Positions 9,879-19,613 are shown, numbered from the stretch's first letter. The stretch: DNA of 64,000 bases from PALSA-350 sp963794165 (GCA_963794165.1 CAWCCT010000011.1:62001-126000), one strand, 5' to 3'. Program-made: numbers and translations. The notes: generated by a model from the letters alone, not told the origin.

Positions 9879-10373
9879 ATGAAGAGATCTCTTGCTCTAC
9901 TTGCAGGGCTCGCCTTAGTTCTTTCAACGTCAACAGGGTTCGCCGAAGAGTTGCCAGAATCACCGCGAATGGGATTGGCTCAGCCGTCCATCCGAGTTAC
10001 CGTTCGAAGCCGTCCGCTACCCCGAAAGCGAAACGCCTGGGTTGAATATTCGCTGTACAGTGGTCTGGTTGTAACACACGCTGCAGATTGGGCTAGTACC
10101 GAGCAATGTTTGCGTACCACCCAGGAACAAGAGAAGGCAGGCTTTGTCGGTCTATGTCATGAAGGTGTTTTGCCTAATGCCCTGGCTGAAAGCAAAGTAG
10201 GCCTAGGAGCATACGAGGCTGCTACGGCAGGGTTGGAAGTCTATTCTCAATACCTTCTCACGAAGCACCATCACGGGCGCATTGCCCGCATCGCCCAACT
10301 CGCCAATATAGGTAGCACTGCGTATGTAGTAGCACACAACTACCATACGATCCGGGCGGCGGGTAATCGATAA
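9879..10373 (+). CDS. Small exported protein of unknown function
   Basis: A 164-residue protein starting at the ATG at 9879, chosen because a signal peptide begins there (MKRSLALLAGLALVLSTSTG, with likely cleavage after FAE) and GGAAGAATGG lies just upstream; the frame is open to 9843. The mature part is basic near the N-terminus (RSRPLPRKRNAWVEYSLYSG). It holds two moderately hydrophobic stretches (VEYSLYSGLVVTHAAD and IAQLANIGSTAYVVAHNYH) that could be helices at or in a membrane, plus a histidine cluster (TKHHHGRIAR). No family is recognised. It stands alone, transcribed away from the lipoprotein genes. Confidence 0.65.
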   Translation: MKRSLALLAGLALVLSTSTGFAEELPESPRMGLAQPSIRVTVRSRPLPRKRNAWVEYSLYSGLVVTHAADWASTEQCLRTTQEQEKAGFVGLCHEGVLPNALAESKVGLGAYEAATAGLEVYSQYLLTKHHHGRIARIAQLANIGSTAYVVAHNYHTIRAAGNR

Positions 10374-11430
10374 GAGAAAACGCCTTGCGCCGATTAAGCC
10401 GAGCCACACTGGTGCGAGTAGCCGAATCTACTGAGACTAAAAGACTAGTGCGGAGTGGCTGGCGACTAGAAAGAACAAGTCAGAGCGTCAAGAAATCGAA
10501 ATGCGGGGGCAAAGGGGCGGAAATCTAGAGGGTGGGCGGAAGCATTGTGTACGCGGGCAAGAACGATCTTCTGTGCACGCCTTGGGCGCTCCGCGCGAGA
10601 TTCTGGAACAAGCCCGCGGATTAAGTGCCACCGTAAGCGCTCAACGGAGCTTATGGTCAGTGCATATAGCACTTCGTGGGGGGCCGTTTCTGCCCTAGAT
10701 CGCGTCCAATCTCCCCGAGCTCCGCCACGTTGTGTCACGTCCTCTGCAGCATCATTCGCCGCTGGTTCGCAGAAATGGGCAGGCGTGCTGGTCACGGTAC
10801 TGGTGGGGCCGATCTGAGAGCCCTCGGAGCTGAACGGCAACCCAATGTTCTTCCTTGAAGCACTGAGTCAGCGGATGAGGAGCCGGGCTATCCGTCTGCC
10901 GCTCAGCATAACCGAGGACGGCGATGTCACGCTGGACAATTGTGCCACAGACCACATAGTTAGGTGGATGGATCAAGGTCTCTTGTTCGCGTTACGTAAT
11001 AAGACAAATGGTGAATAAGCAGGGGAGCTGCTTGCCAAAGAAGATCCACGGCCACAACAAACTCCGCTGCAACGAGTTCTCTTGGTCCTGCTGAGATTCG
11101 CAGATAAGTTACTGGGTGAACGCTTGCCCCCCTTAAGCATTACTCCAAATTAGAGCCAACAGCTAGTTTTACTACGCAGACTATCGAGAGTTCCCTTAAA
11201 GGACCAACTGCCCATGAAGTCTTCGGTAATTTGCCCATGGCGACCCATCCAAGACAGAAAGTGACATTGCATCCCGTGGCGCCTGTGGATCATGTCCGAC
11301 GACATCTCTACTAGCCGGCAATACCATCTTGACCGGCCTGCAGATGACGCCTGAAACCACACCAGGCTGCGCCGCGGCCGCGGCATCCGGGGGGACAACT
11401 AGCTTGCCCCGTACAAAACCCCACCTCGGC
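10374..11430. other. About 1 kb with no intact gene
   Basis: Several open frames of 65-125 codons occur on both strands, but none has a convincing start or a recognisable motif. The right end probably contains degraded sequence of the B12/radical-SAM pseudogene that begins at 11752 on the minus strand. Otherwise nothing is recognised. Confidence 0.4.
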
Positions 11431-11752
11431 CTACCGTCTGGACTGGAACGGGCGCGGCGCATGTCTGAGTGCGTGCTCATGGCTAAGGCGGAGGAAGCGG
11501 CGGCCCATGGTGAAGTGGGCGTCAATCCCGCTTGCGCGAAGGTGATGCATCCGTCTCTCAAATCGGAGGATGTAGAACTGGAAGATCAGTGAGAAGCCAA
11601 CCAGAACCCGATCTTCGCGCTGGACGGCGCTCAGGGTATCTTCCACGGGGTCTTCGAAATCGAGAAGTTCGACTCGGTAGCCACGCGCCTGCAGCGTAGA
11701 AGCAAGATAGCCAACCTGAGGTTTCCTTGCCGCTTGACTTCCGTGTAGTCAT
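11431..11752 (-). pseudogene. B12-binding / radical-SAM family protein, frameshifted and truncated
   Basis: The ATG at 11752 overlaps the NRPS stop codon as ATGA, so the gene was translationally coupled to it. Ten codons later the frame shifts. The next frame reads PQVGYLASTLQARGYRVELL, then VGFSLIFQFYILRF, then RASGIDAHFTMG. This is the typical N-terminal cobalamin-binding region of B12-dependent radical-SAM enzymes. A second shift follows FTMG, and nothing recognisable of the CxxxCxxC radical-SAM core is left downstream. The intact enzyme may have modified the NRPS product, but this is inference. At least two indels make it non-functional as read. Confidence 0.65.
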
Positions 11753-14700
11753 CTCGCGGAATACGTAGGTTCGTGCGATTGTGCCACGGCCGCTTCGGAT
11801 CGTTCTAACCGTGCCCGCAGCTCTTCCGCGAAAATCTGGATGTTCGGTTCCTGAAATATCGAATTGTGATCGCCGGGCAAGTCACACACTTCGACACCGC
11901 CCTCAGCAAGGGGCGTCCATCCCAGGTCTCTCGGTAACCGGGTATCGCGTTGAATTGAAGCGCGAAAGACCGTCACTCGACCGGGCCAAGGTTTCGCTCG
12001 GTAGTTCATCGCCGCTGCCCTTGAGACGTAGAAGGTGTTCTTCATGAACGAAGGCACGGAACGGAATCCGAGGAGGGCCGCCGCCGTGTAGATCCAAGTC
12101 CGGGCTCGGAGATTTAGCTTCTCCCGTAGGTAAGCGGCCTTCTTCCGAAGCGAGAGACCGTCAAGATTTCTTATGTGGCGTGCGATACGGCTGTCGAGCC
12201 TGTGCGTCGAATCATTCCTCTCGATCAGAACAATAGCGTCGCGAGGATAGGCGTCGAGCATCCCAAGCAGTTCCACCTGCTCGCCAAGTGCGTGCAACTG
12301 TTGCGCTATTTCGAAGCCAGCTGTGCCCCCAAAAGAGTATCCCAACAAGTAATACGGGCCCTTTGGCTGTATCTTTTGGATCTCAGTCACGTAATATGCC
12401 GCCTGATCTTCAAGGCTAAGGAGCGCAGATTGGCCCGGCAGCAGCGACTGTGCCTGTATACCATAGATTGGGTGCTCCGTTCCGGTCAGCATGGCAAGCT
12501 GATAGAAGCGGATGATATTCCCAAGGCGGCCGTGAATAATAAACAGAGGGGGCGCCGCCCCGCGTGGCTGTATGGGAACGACCGAGGAAATGACGTTGGC
12601 TGAGCTTCCAGAGCGCTGCATCGGAACCGATCCCACATCGAGAATTCGCCCGCGAATCAGCGTCGCCAGTTGTTCGATTGTCGGAGAACCGAAGATGCTC
12701 GTGATCGGCAGAGAGCAGTGAAAAGCTTTGTTGATCTGGGCGAACATCTTTAAAGCCATTAGCGAATGACCGCCCAAATCAAAAAAATTGGTTCGGATCC
12801 CGATCGGGCGAACCTCGAGCAATTGCTCCCAAATCTGAGCCAGTCCGACTTCGAAAGAATCCCGCGGCGCTTCAACTGGGACATCGCTAGCGATTGCTGT
12901 GAGCTTGGCCGATGACAACGCCTTCCGGTCAATCTTGCCGTTCGGCGTTAATGGCATTCTATCAATGACTGCGAAGGCGGCTGGAATCATGTAATTGGGC
13001 AGCCGTTGTTTCGCCGCGTCTCTCAACTCCTCTATCGTCGGAACTGCGAAGGGATCTTTTGGAACGAAGTAAGCCACGAGGCGCTTGTCTGTGGGACCAT
13101 CCGCCTGAGCGACGATCGCGCATTGACGAATGCCCACGTGTTGCTCGAGTGTGGCCTCGATTTCACCCAGTTCGACACGGAAGCCTCGAAGCTTTACCTG
13201 ATCATCGACGCGTCCAAGGAATTCGATAGCGCCGTCCGGAACGCGCCGCACGAGATCACCTGTTTTGTACAACCTCGCCCCGCTTTGCCGGCCAAGTCTG
13301 TCGGCGACGAAGCGCTCGCTGGTCAGATCCGGACGACCCAGATAACCTAACGCTAAGCCTGCCCCACCAATATAGAGTTCACCGGGCACACCAACCGGAA
13401 GCGGCTGGGCGCGGTCGTCCAAAATGTAGAATGTCGTGTTATCGATGGGCTGACCAATCAACACAGGCTGATCCTTCTTTACGCGCGCGACCGCAGACCA
13501 GATTGTCGTTTCCGTCGGACCATACATATTCCAAAGAGATTGGCATCTCGGCAACAACTCGGCGGCAAGTTCGGTATCCCAGGATTCTCCACCACAGAGG
13601 ATCTTCAATTTCGAACTCCCCTTCCATCCCGACTCCAGCAGAATCCGCCATGTAACTGGTGTTGCCTGCATGATGGTTGCCCCGCAATTCTTCATCAATG
13701 CCGAGAGAGAAAGGCCATCTTTGGCAGTTTCGCTCGAGGCAATCACCACGCGTGCCCCGACGGTCAACGGAAGGTAAAGTTCGAGGCCAGCGATATCAAA
13801 TGACAACGTGCTGATTGCCACCAATCTGTCAGCGGACGTGATGCCAGGTTCCCGTTTCATGGACGACAAGAAGTTAACCAACGAGCGATGCTGGATCTGC
13901 ACACCTTTGGGTTTGCCGGTCGAACCAGAGGTGTACAACACGTAGGCAAGATCTTCAGCACTCCGGCCAGTCAGCGTTCTCAGTGACACTGATGCCTTGG
14001 ATTTTGTTAATGGCAGTTTGTCCAAACAAACTACCTGAGCCCGATACACCGGAAGATCGGTCAGCAATCTCTGATGGGTCAACAGGACGTCGGGTTGCGC
14101 GTCATTCAGCATGAAGGCCAGACGATCGGGTGGAAAGGCCGGGTCCAGAGGCAGATATGCTCCTCCCGCTTTCAGAATGCCCAACAGGCCGACCAGAATA
14201 TCCACCGAGCGCTCAACGCAAATCGCCACAAGTGTGATTCGACCAACACCCAGTTCCCGCAGATAGCAGGCTAGGTCATTCGCACGGTCCCCGAGTTGGC
14301 GGTAGGTCAATTGTTCCCCTTCAAAAACCACCGCGACAGCGTCGGGGGTGCGCTCAATCTGCTCCTCGATCAACTCATCAAGACACTCTTCTTTGGGATA
14401 ACTCCGCTCTGTCCTGTTCCAATCAAAAACGATCTGTAAATATTCAGCGTCCGTCAACAACGGTAACTGAGCGATGCTTGTGACAGGATCGGCTGTTACG
14501 GCTTGCAGGAGGGTTTGATAGTGGACGAGCATACGCGCTATGCGATCCTCATCGAAGATGTCGGAGTTGTATTCCATCTCCAACCAGACTTCGTCACCGA
14601 GATCAGTCACGAAGAGAAACAGGTCGAACTTGGATACGCCGGTCGACGCCATCAACGATTCGATTGCAAGCCCCTCCAGCCCAATGAACGACAGCATCTG

Positions 14701-17700
14701 ATCGCGATCCCGCCAGTTGAGCATCACCTGAAACAAGGGATTGTAGCTCAGGCTTCGTTCCACCCGAAGTCTCCGAACAATCTGATCAAAGGGGACGGCA
14801 CGATGAGCATAAAGGTCAAGCACGGCCTTCTGAACGCGGCCAAGCAGATCTCGGAACGACATGTCTCCCGAAAGCCTAGCCCGCAACACATGCGTGTGCA
14901 GAAGGAACCCGACCACCGCTTGCAATTCTGGAGTATCGCGGTCGGCCAGGGGGATGCCCAAAGAAATGTCATCGCTCCCGGAATAGCGGTACAGCAATGT
15001 ATGCAATGCAGCAGCAAAGATCGTGAAGAGGCTCGTCTTTTCCAGGCGGCTAGTCTTGTACAACGCTTCTGTTAATCCTCTGCTGAGTTTCCAGCGCAGT
15101 CGTCCTCCTTGAAAGGACATACTTGTCGGGCGGGGTCGATCCGCAGGTAACTCGAGAAGCGGCGGAGCTCCGCGCAGATTCTCCTCCCAGAAAGCCAGAT
15201 CTTCGGCAAAACTCTCCGTGGCTAGCGTCCGCTCCTTCCATAGCGAGTAATCTCCGTGCTCGATCTTCAGTGCGGGCAGCACGACCGGCTCTCCGGTCAG
15301 AAATGATCTGTACACGGCAGACAACTCACGCCAGATGATCCCCTCCGAAGCCCAATCGCAAATGATGTGGTGCATCATCAGTATGAATGCATGCTCGCGG
15401 GGGCTGAGACAGACTAACGCCACGCGAACCCCGGGTTCGGCTTCAAGATCGTACTGAGCCCGAGGCTCGTCGATCAGCAAACGTTCCAATGCTGCCGGAC
15501 GCTCCACCGCTGGGAGTGTGCTGATGTCAATCCTCTTGAAGCGTAGTGGCCAGCTCTCGTGAGAGACCGCATGCGGCACATCGTTGATAATCCTAATTGT
15601 TGAGCGCAGCACCTCTCGCCGATCAACAATCACATTCATCGCGCGCTCCAATGCATCCACGTTGAGTTCGCCCGTCATCAGCACTGCTTCAGCTTCGTTA
15701 TAGGCCGGTATATTCGGGTTCAATTTTTCCATGAACCAGAGGCGCTGCTGTGCGGGGCTGAGTGGATGAGGAACAGCTGAATCCTGCCGGGGAATTACAC
15801 CTGCTGCTGGCGGCACATACTCTCGCAGGAGCACCTGCTCCCAATTCGTCGCGTGGTCGGCGATTTCATGACTGCCCGTACCGTTTGCCGGACGCAGCCT
15901 TTGCCTGACAACCTCGGCTTGCTCAGCCACGGTGCTGAATTCGAAGAAGTCAGAGAGAGAGAGAACAATGGGGAGTTTGTCACGGAGTTTGGACAAGCAT
16001 TGAATCGCCAACAACGAGTGACCGCCCAAAGCGAAGAAATTCGTCTCCGGGTCGACTTTCGGTACGGCAAGCACCTTCGCCCAGGCGGCTGCGATGATCT
16101 CTTCGATCGAAAGCCCAGCAGACGGGAGATCCCTGTTACTTCCGTCGCTGCTACCGTTGATGATAACTGCCTCGCTTTCCGGCTGAGTGGTTGCCGCGAC
16201 GGTGGCGAGAACGGCCGGATCGAGAAGCCGGAGCCGTTGCACCTTGCCGGAAGGGCCTTTTGGCAACTCTTTCAGGAAGTGAATTCGCGACGGAGACTTG
16301 AAATGGCCAAGCCGAGTTTCGCAGAAGGCAAGCAGCTCTCTCTCGTCCGCCGCGGTCTCGGACCGTAGAACCACGAAGGCGACCGCATCCTCACCGAAAT
16401 AGCGGTCGGGAACACCTACTGCTGCCGCTTCCAGCACTGCCGGATGAGATTCCAGAACTTCATCGATCTGACGCGGAGCTATATTGACGCCGCCTTTGAT
16501 AATCAACTCTTTGGAGCGCCCAACGATGAAGAAGTAGCCGTCCTCGTCCTGCCGGGCGAGGTCCCCGGTATGCAACCATCCGTCGCTGTCCATCACCGCC
16601 GCCGTACCCGCAGGGTCCTTGTAATAGCCCGTCATCAGGCCTGCGCCGCGAAGTAACACTTCGCCGGATTCACCTTGCGGCACGTGCTCGCCCGCCAGGT
16701 CGACGATCCGTGTCTCGAAACCCCAGGGAAAGCCCGGCGACCCGATCTTGTTGTTGCGGGGAGGCAACGGATTGGAAAAGACATTTCCCCCTTCGGTCGA
16801 GCCCATCGCTTGAAGAAGTGGCAACTTGAATCTGTCCAGAAACTGACGATGCAGCGATGGCGATAGCGGCGCCGACGAAGAGCGGAAGAAACGAATTCGC
16901 TGGTATGCGGCCCAGCGGCGGTGCTTTCCGGGATCGTCCCAGTCCACCAGCTCCGAGATAATGGTTGGCACCAAGGCCGACCAGGTAACCTCAAAATCGT
17001 CTATCCAGTCCCAGAATCTACTGACAACAAAACGATGAGCGACAACCACACAACCGCCACTCAACAGCGTTGGAATCAGCGTTACGCATTCCGCGTTGAT
17101 GTGGTAGAGAGGCAGAACAAGCAGGGACCGGTCCGTCGATGAAAGCTGATGCGCCGCGATGGAATTGTTTCCATGCGCAAGGATCGAACTGTGGGTATGG
17201 ATTGCAGCCTTTGGTTTGCCGGTGCTGCCCGAGCTGTACATCAACAGCGCCACATCGTCGGGCGCCGGTGGCGGCGGCATCTGGCTATCATCTACTGACT
17301 CAAACGCTGCCAGAGGCCCGTCCACAACTACTTGAATTACGCGAATATCCCCGCGGACACTTCCCAGAGCCTCGCCGAGCATTCCGGTATATTGGTCTTC
17401 AACAAAGACAATCTTGGCATCGCAGTGGTCGAGCATGTAGGCCAACTGCGCAGTTCCGGCGCGCACATTCAGGGGCACAGCAACGAATCCGCCGTACATC
17501 GCTCCTAGGAACAACTGCGCGGTCAGCAGGCCGTTATCCATCACGAATGCGACCTTGTCTCCGCTTTCTAACCTCGCTTGACTGAGCATGCAGGATAGAA
17601 GGATCGATTGTTGCTTTAGATCCACGAATGAAATTGAAGTTCCTGTTTCCGGGCAGATTAGAAATGCCGTTTCTGGCCGCTCGATGGCCATCAAATCTAT

Positions 17701-17739
17701 CGCTTCGCGGACGCTTTTTATTTCCTTGCCGACTGCCAT
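11749..17739 (-). CDS. Two-module nonribosomal peptide synthetase: acid ligase-T-C-A(Gly)-T-TE
   Basis: Cytoplasmic megasynthase of 1,996 residues; GGAG lies 8-11 bases before the ATG. Residues 5-510 are an acyl-CoA-ligase-like AMP domain (YSSGSTGKPK at 168-177) that probably loads a carboxylic or fatty acid. Carrier 1 has its phosphopantetheine serine at S575 (LGGHSL). The condensation domain covers about 655-1095, with HHIICDW at 790-796, where the usual glycine after D is tryptophan. The second adenylation domain covers 1115-1610 (YTSGSTGKPKG); its pocket residues read D-I-L-Q-L-G-M-I-W-K, one change from the classical glycine code. Carrier 2 has S1659 (LGGHSL). A type I thioesterase spans 1720-1975 (GYSFGG with S1802, D1829, H1958). 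The predicted product is an acyl-glycine or a derivative released by hydrolysis or transfer. A divergent LeuA-like enzyme and a coupled B12/radical-SAM remnant flank it. Confidence 0.93.
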   Translation of the reverse strand: MAVGKEIKSVREAIDLMAIERPETAFLICPETGTSISFVDLKQQSILLSCMLSQARLESGDKVAFVMDNGLLTAQLFLGAMYGGFVAVPLNVRAGTAQLAYMLDHCDAKIVFVEDQYTGMLGEALGSVRGDIRVIQVVVDGPLAAFESVDDSQMPPPPAPDDVALLMYSSGSTGKPKAAIHTHSSILAHGNNSIAAHQLSSTDRSLLVLPLYHINAECVTLIPTLLSGGCVVVAHRFVVSRFWDWIDDFEVTWSALVPTIISELVDWDDPGKHRRWAAYQRIRFFRSSSAPLSPSLHRQFLDRFKLPLLQAMGSTEGGNVFSNPLPPRNNKIGSPGFPWGFETRIVDLAGEHVPQGESGEVLLRGAGLMTGYYKDPAGTAAVMDSDGWLHTGDLARQDEDGYFFIVGRSKELIIKGGVNIAPRQIDEVLESHPAVLEAAAVGVPDRYFGEDAVAFVVLRSETAADERELLAFCETRLGHFKSPSRIHFLKELPKGPSGKVQRLRLLDPAVLATVAATTQPESEAVIINGSSDGSNRDLPSAGLSIEEIIAAAWAKVLAVPKVDPETNFFALGGHSLLAIQCLSKLRDKLPIVLSLSDFFEFSTVAEQAEVVRQRLRPANGTGSHEIADHATNWEQVLLREYVPPAAGVIPRQDSAVPHPLSPAQQRLWFMEKLNPNIPAYNEAEAVLMTGELNVDALERAMNVIVDRREVLRSTIRIINDVPHAVSHESWPLRFKRIDISTLPAVERPAALERLLIDEPRAQYDLEAEPGVRVALVCLSPREHAFILMMHHIICDWASEGIIWRELSAVYRSFLTGEPVVLPALKIEHGDYSLWKERTLATESFAEDLAFWEENLRGAPPLLELPADRPRPTSMSFQGGRLRWKLSRGLTEALYKTSRLEKTSLFTIFAAALHTLLYRYSGSDDISLGIPLADRDTPELQAVVGFLLHTHVLRARLSGDMSFRDLLGRVQKAVLDLYAHRAVPFDQIVRRLRVERSLSYNPLFQVMLNWRDRDQMLSFIGLEGLAIESLMASTGVSKFDLFLFVTDLGDEVWLEMEYNSDIFDEDRIARMLVHYQTLLQAVTADPVTSIAQLPLLTDAEYLQIVFDWNRTERSYPKEECLDELIEEQIERTPDAVAVVFEGEQLTYRQLGDRANDLACYLRELGVGRITLVAICVERSVDILVGLLGILKAGGAYLPLDPAFPPDRLAFMLNDAQPDVLLTHQRLLTDLPVYRAQVVCLDKLPLTKSKASVSLRTLTGRSAEDLAYVLYTSGSTGKPKGVQIQHRSLVNFLSSMKREPGITSADRLVAISTLSFDIAGLELYLPLTVGARVVIASSETAKDGLSLSALMKNCGATIMQATPVTWRILLESGWKGSSKLKILCGGESWDTELAAELLPRCQSLWNMYGPTETTIWSAVARVKKDQPVLIGQPIDNTTFYILDDRAQPLPVGVPGELYIGGAGLALGYLGRPDLTSERFVADRLGRQSGARLYKTGDLVRRVPDGAIEFLGRVDDQVKLRGFRVELGEIEATLEQHVGIRQCAIVAQADGPTDKRLVAYFVPKDPFAVPTIEELRDAAKQRLPNYMIPAAFAVIDRMPLTPNGKIDRKALSSAKLTAIASDVPVEAPRDSFEVGLAQIWEQLLEVRPIGIRTNFFDLGGHSLMALKMFAQINKAFHCSLPITSIFGSPTIEQLATLIRGRILDVGSVPMQRSGSSANVISSVVPIQPRGAAPPLFIIHGRLGNIIRFYQLAMLTGTEHPIYGIQAQSLLPGQSALLSLEDQAAYYVTEIQKIQPKGPYYLLGYSFGGTAGFEIAQQLHALGEQVELLGMLDAYPRDAIVLIERNDSTHRLDSRIARHIRNLDGLSLRKKAAYLREKLNLRARTWIYTAAALLGFRSVPSFMKNTFYVSRAAAMNYRAKPWPGRVTVFRASIQRDTRLPRDLGWTPLAEGGVEVCDLPGDHNSIFQEPNIQIFAEELRARLERSEAAVAQSHEPTYSAR

Positions 17740-18205
17740 GTGGTTCTCCAGACTTCAAATCTTTGATCGAGAAATCGTGGCGCCGCACCATTCTGGCCGA
17801 GCAGGACTAAATTGAGGATTTGAAAACTGTCATCCTACCAGAAAGAAATTCCTTACTCCATCGTCGTGGTGGAAACTGCCATTGCGTCCTGTAGTAACGC
17901 ATCCGGTAGTAACACTTACTTCATTACTTGTGCTTCACCTTAGATAACCGGCATAGTATCTCGCAGTTCTCATGGGCGTCAATTGTTTTGGCACGGCTCT
18001 TCAACAGACGAAAATTCAAGCTGAGGCGCTTAAATCTTCGCCACCAAAGAACCTCCGAGACGTAAACCTCCGGAGACAAAAAGACGGGTCAAACCACAAA
18101 ATGGTCTACACTTCGAACTTCTTTCCGTCCATCGCGCCGCCGACGCCAACCTACCCTCAGTTGCATAGGTTTACCCACGTGGATACTCGCAAAGATAGGA
18201 TATAG
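17740..18205. promoter_or_regulatory. Divergent promoter region between the NRPS and the LeuA-like gene
   Basis: No gene is seen in this 466-bp stretch. GTAGTAAC occurs twice as a direct repeat at 17891-17898 and 17906-17913, a 15-bp step, followed by CTTACTTCATTACTTG. These are candidate regulator half-sites or promoter parts for one or both divergent genes. Near 18046-18080 there is a second imprecise direct repeat (AACCTCCGAGACGTAAACCT). Confidence 0.4.
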
Positions 18206-19417
18206 ATGACTCCGGATCGCGTTCTTTTCCTCGACACAACCTTGAGGGATGGCGAACAATCCCCGGGTTGCAGCATGGATACTCACGAAAAGCTAAGGAT
18301 GGCTCATGCTCTTGAAGCCCTAGGGGTGGACGTCATTGAGGCCGGCTTCGCCATGGCCTCGGAGGGGGATTTTGGCGCGATCAAGGCAATCAGTCGGGAG
18401 GTTCGCGGACCAGGCATAGCCTCCCTGGCCCGCGCTCGCAGAGAAGATATCGAAACAGCAGCTCGCGCCCTCGGTGAAGCTCGGCGCTCCCGCGTTCACG
18501 TTGTTCTCGCGAGTTCGGACATCCATCTCGAATACAAACTGAAGATGACACGAGCTGAAGCGATCGAGCAGGCCGATTCATCGATCCGTTTGGCCTGCCG
18601 CTATTTCGATGAAGTAGAGTTCTCTCTGGAGGATGCCACCCGCACCGGGCACGATTTTCTCTGTCAAATGGTCGCAGTGGCCATCGACGCCGGGGCGAAA
18701 ATCATCAATCTTCCCGATACCGTCGGCTATTCCGTCCCGGCCGAGTACGGCGGTCTCTTCGAAATGTTGAAGTCCCGTCTTCCCGGCGTGGCCGGAATTA
18801 CGCTTTCATCCCATTGTCACAATGATCTCGGCATGGCCGTGGCCAATACAATGGCTGCTGTTGCCGCGGGGGCGCAGCAGGTCGAGTGCACGATCAACGG
18901 CATAGGTGAACGCGCGGGCAATGCCGCACTGGAAGAGATTGCCGCCACCATGCTTGTGCGGAGGGATAAATTTCCGTGCATCCATTCAATTGTTCTCGAT
19001 CGCCTCTGCTCCACAAGTCGATTGCTTTCCGAAATCATCGGCTTCGGGCCGCCGCCGAACAAGGCCGTGGTGGGCAGGAACGCATTCGCACACGAAGCAG
19101 GCATCCATCAGCACGGGATACTGGCTAACCCGCTCACTTACGAAATCATGAGCCCATCCTCTGTCGGAGCGCCCAACAACCGAATCGTGCTTGGCAAACA
19201 CTCAGGGAGGAGCGCCCTGGCGCACCGACTGCGGGAACTGGGCCTAAATTTCGAGGCTTCAGATCTTGAGATTGCATATCGCCGTTTTACGGACCTCGCC
19301 GATCGCAGGAAGTCTATCTTCGACCAGGATCTGCTGGCACTGCTTCCGGAAGACGTTCGTAAGTCCCCTCGCTCGGAGGGGCCTTTGAAGCTCGAGGAGG
19401 TACCGTATAAAAGCTGA
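18206..19417 (+). CDS. leuA: 2-Isopropylmalate synthase lacking the C-terminal regulatory domain
   Basis: Cytoplasmic enzyme of 403 residues expected to condense acetyl-CoA with 2-oxoisovalerate, the first committed step of leucine synthesis, or a similar oxoacid. The TIM-barrel motifs are intact: LDTTLRDGEQSPG near the N-terminus (metal and substrate binding), the metal-ligand motif SSHCHNDLGMAVANT, and INGIGERAGNAALEEI, followed by GRNAFAHEAGIHQHG and GKHSGRSAL. Full-length LeuA proteins exceed 500 residues because of a C-terminal allosteric domain. Here the protein stops (LKLEEVPYKS) where that domain would begin, and no remnant is visible downstream. Loss of leucine feedback is inferred. 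Position next to an NRPS suggests a role in supplying a building block for that pathway, but a housekeeping role is also possible. AGGAT precedes the ATG. Confidence 0.82.
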   Translation: MTPDRVLFLDTTLRDGEQSPGCSMDTHEKLRMAHALEALGVDVIEAGFAMASEGDFGAIKAISREVRGPGIASLARARREDIETAARALGEARRSRVHVVLASSDIHLEYKLKMTRAEAIEQADSSIRLACRYFDEVEFSLEDATRTGHDFLCQMVAVAIDAGAKIINLPDTVGYSVPAEYGGLFEMLKSRLPGVAGITLSSHCHNDLGMAVANTMAAVAAGAQQVECTINGIGERAGNAALEEIAATMLVRRDKFPCIHSIVLDRLCSTSRLLSEIIGFGPPPNKAVVGRNAFAHEAGIHQHGILANPLTYEIMSPSSVGAPNNRIVLGKHSGRSALAHRLRELGLNFEASDLEIAYRRFTDLADRRKSIFDQDLLALLPEDVRKSPRSEGPLKLEEVPYKS

Positions 19418-19536
19418 GGGCATGCCTTTTCGACGGCCATGAGATTTACCCATTGTAGAGTGCGCGTTTCCCTTCAGCCCTGTTGCACGATCAAGTGGGT
19501 CACGCCGCCGTTCGCTGCAGGATGTCTCTATTTTCC

Positions 19537-19587
19537 GTGTCTCAAGTTAGGGGTCCAGACCTGGACTGCACCCCTAAGCTGAAACAC
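19537..19587. repeat. Imperfect 51-bp inverted repeat, possible mobile-element ends
   Basis: The left arm GTGTCTCAAGTTAGGGGT and the right arm ACCCCTAAGCTGAAACAC are near-complementary, with a short centre containing CCAGACCTGG. The arms look like the two abutted ends of an insertion element, or a small structured repeat. It lies at the left border of the mobile island. Confidence 0.45.
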
Positions 19588-19593
19588 GCTGAA

Positions 19594-19613
19594 AGGTCAT
19601 TAATTAATGACCT
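19594..19613. repeat. Perfect 20-bp palindrome
   Basis: AGGTCATTAATTAATGACCT is a perfect palindrome immediately right of the 51-bp inverted repeat. It could be a dimer operator or part of a recombination site at the island border. No adjacent gene uses it clearly. Confidence 0.5.

Noticed and set aside
17890..17915. Riboswitch (T-box or leucine leader) upstream of the LeuA-like gene
   Set aside because: No T-box motif, leader peptide with leucine codons or attenuator hairpin could be recognised; only short direct repeats are present.
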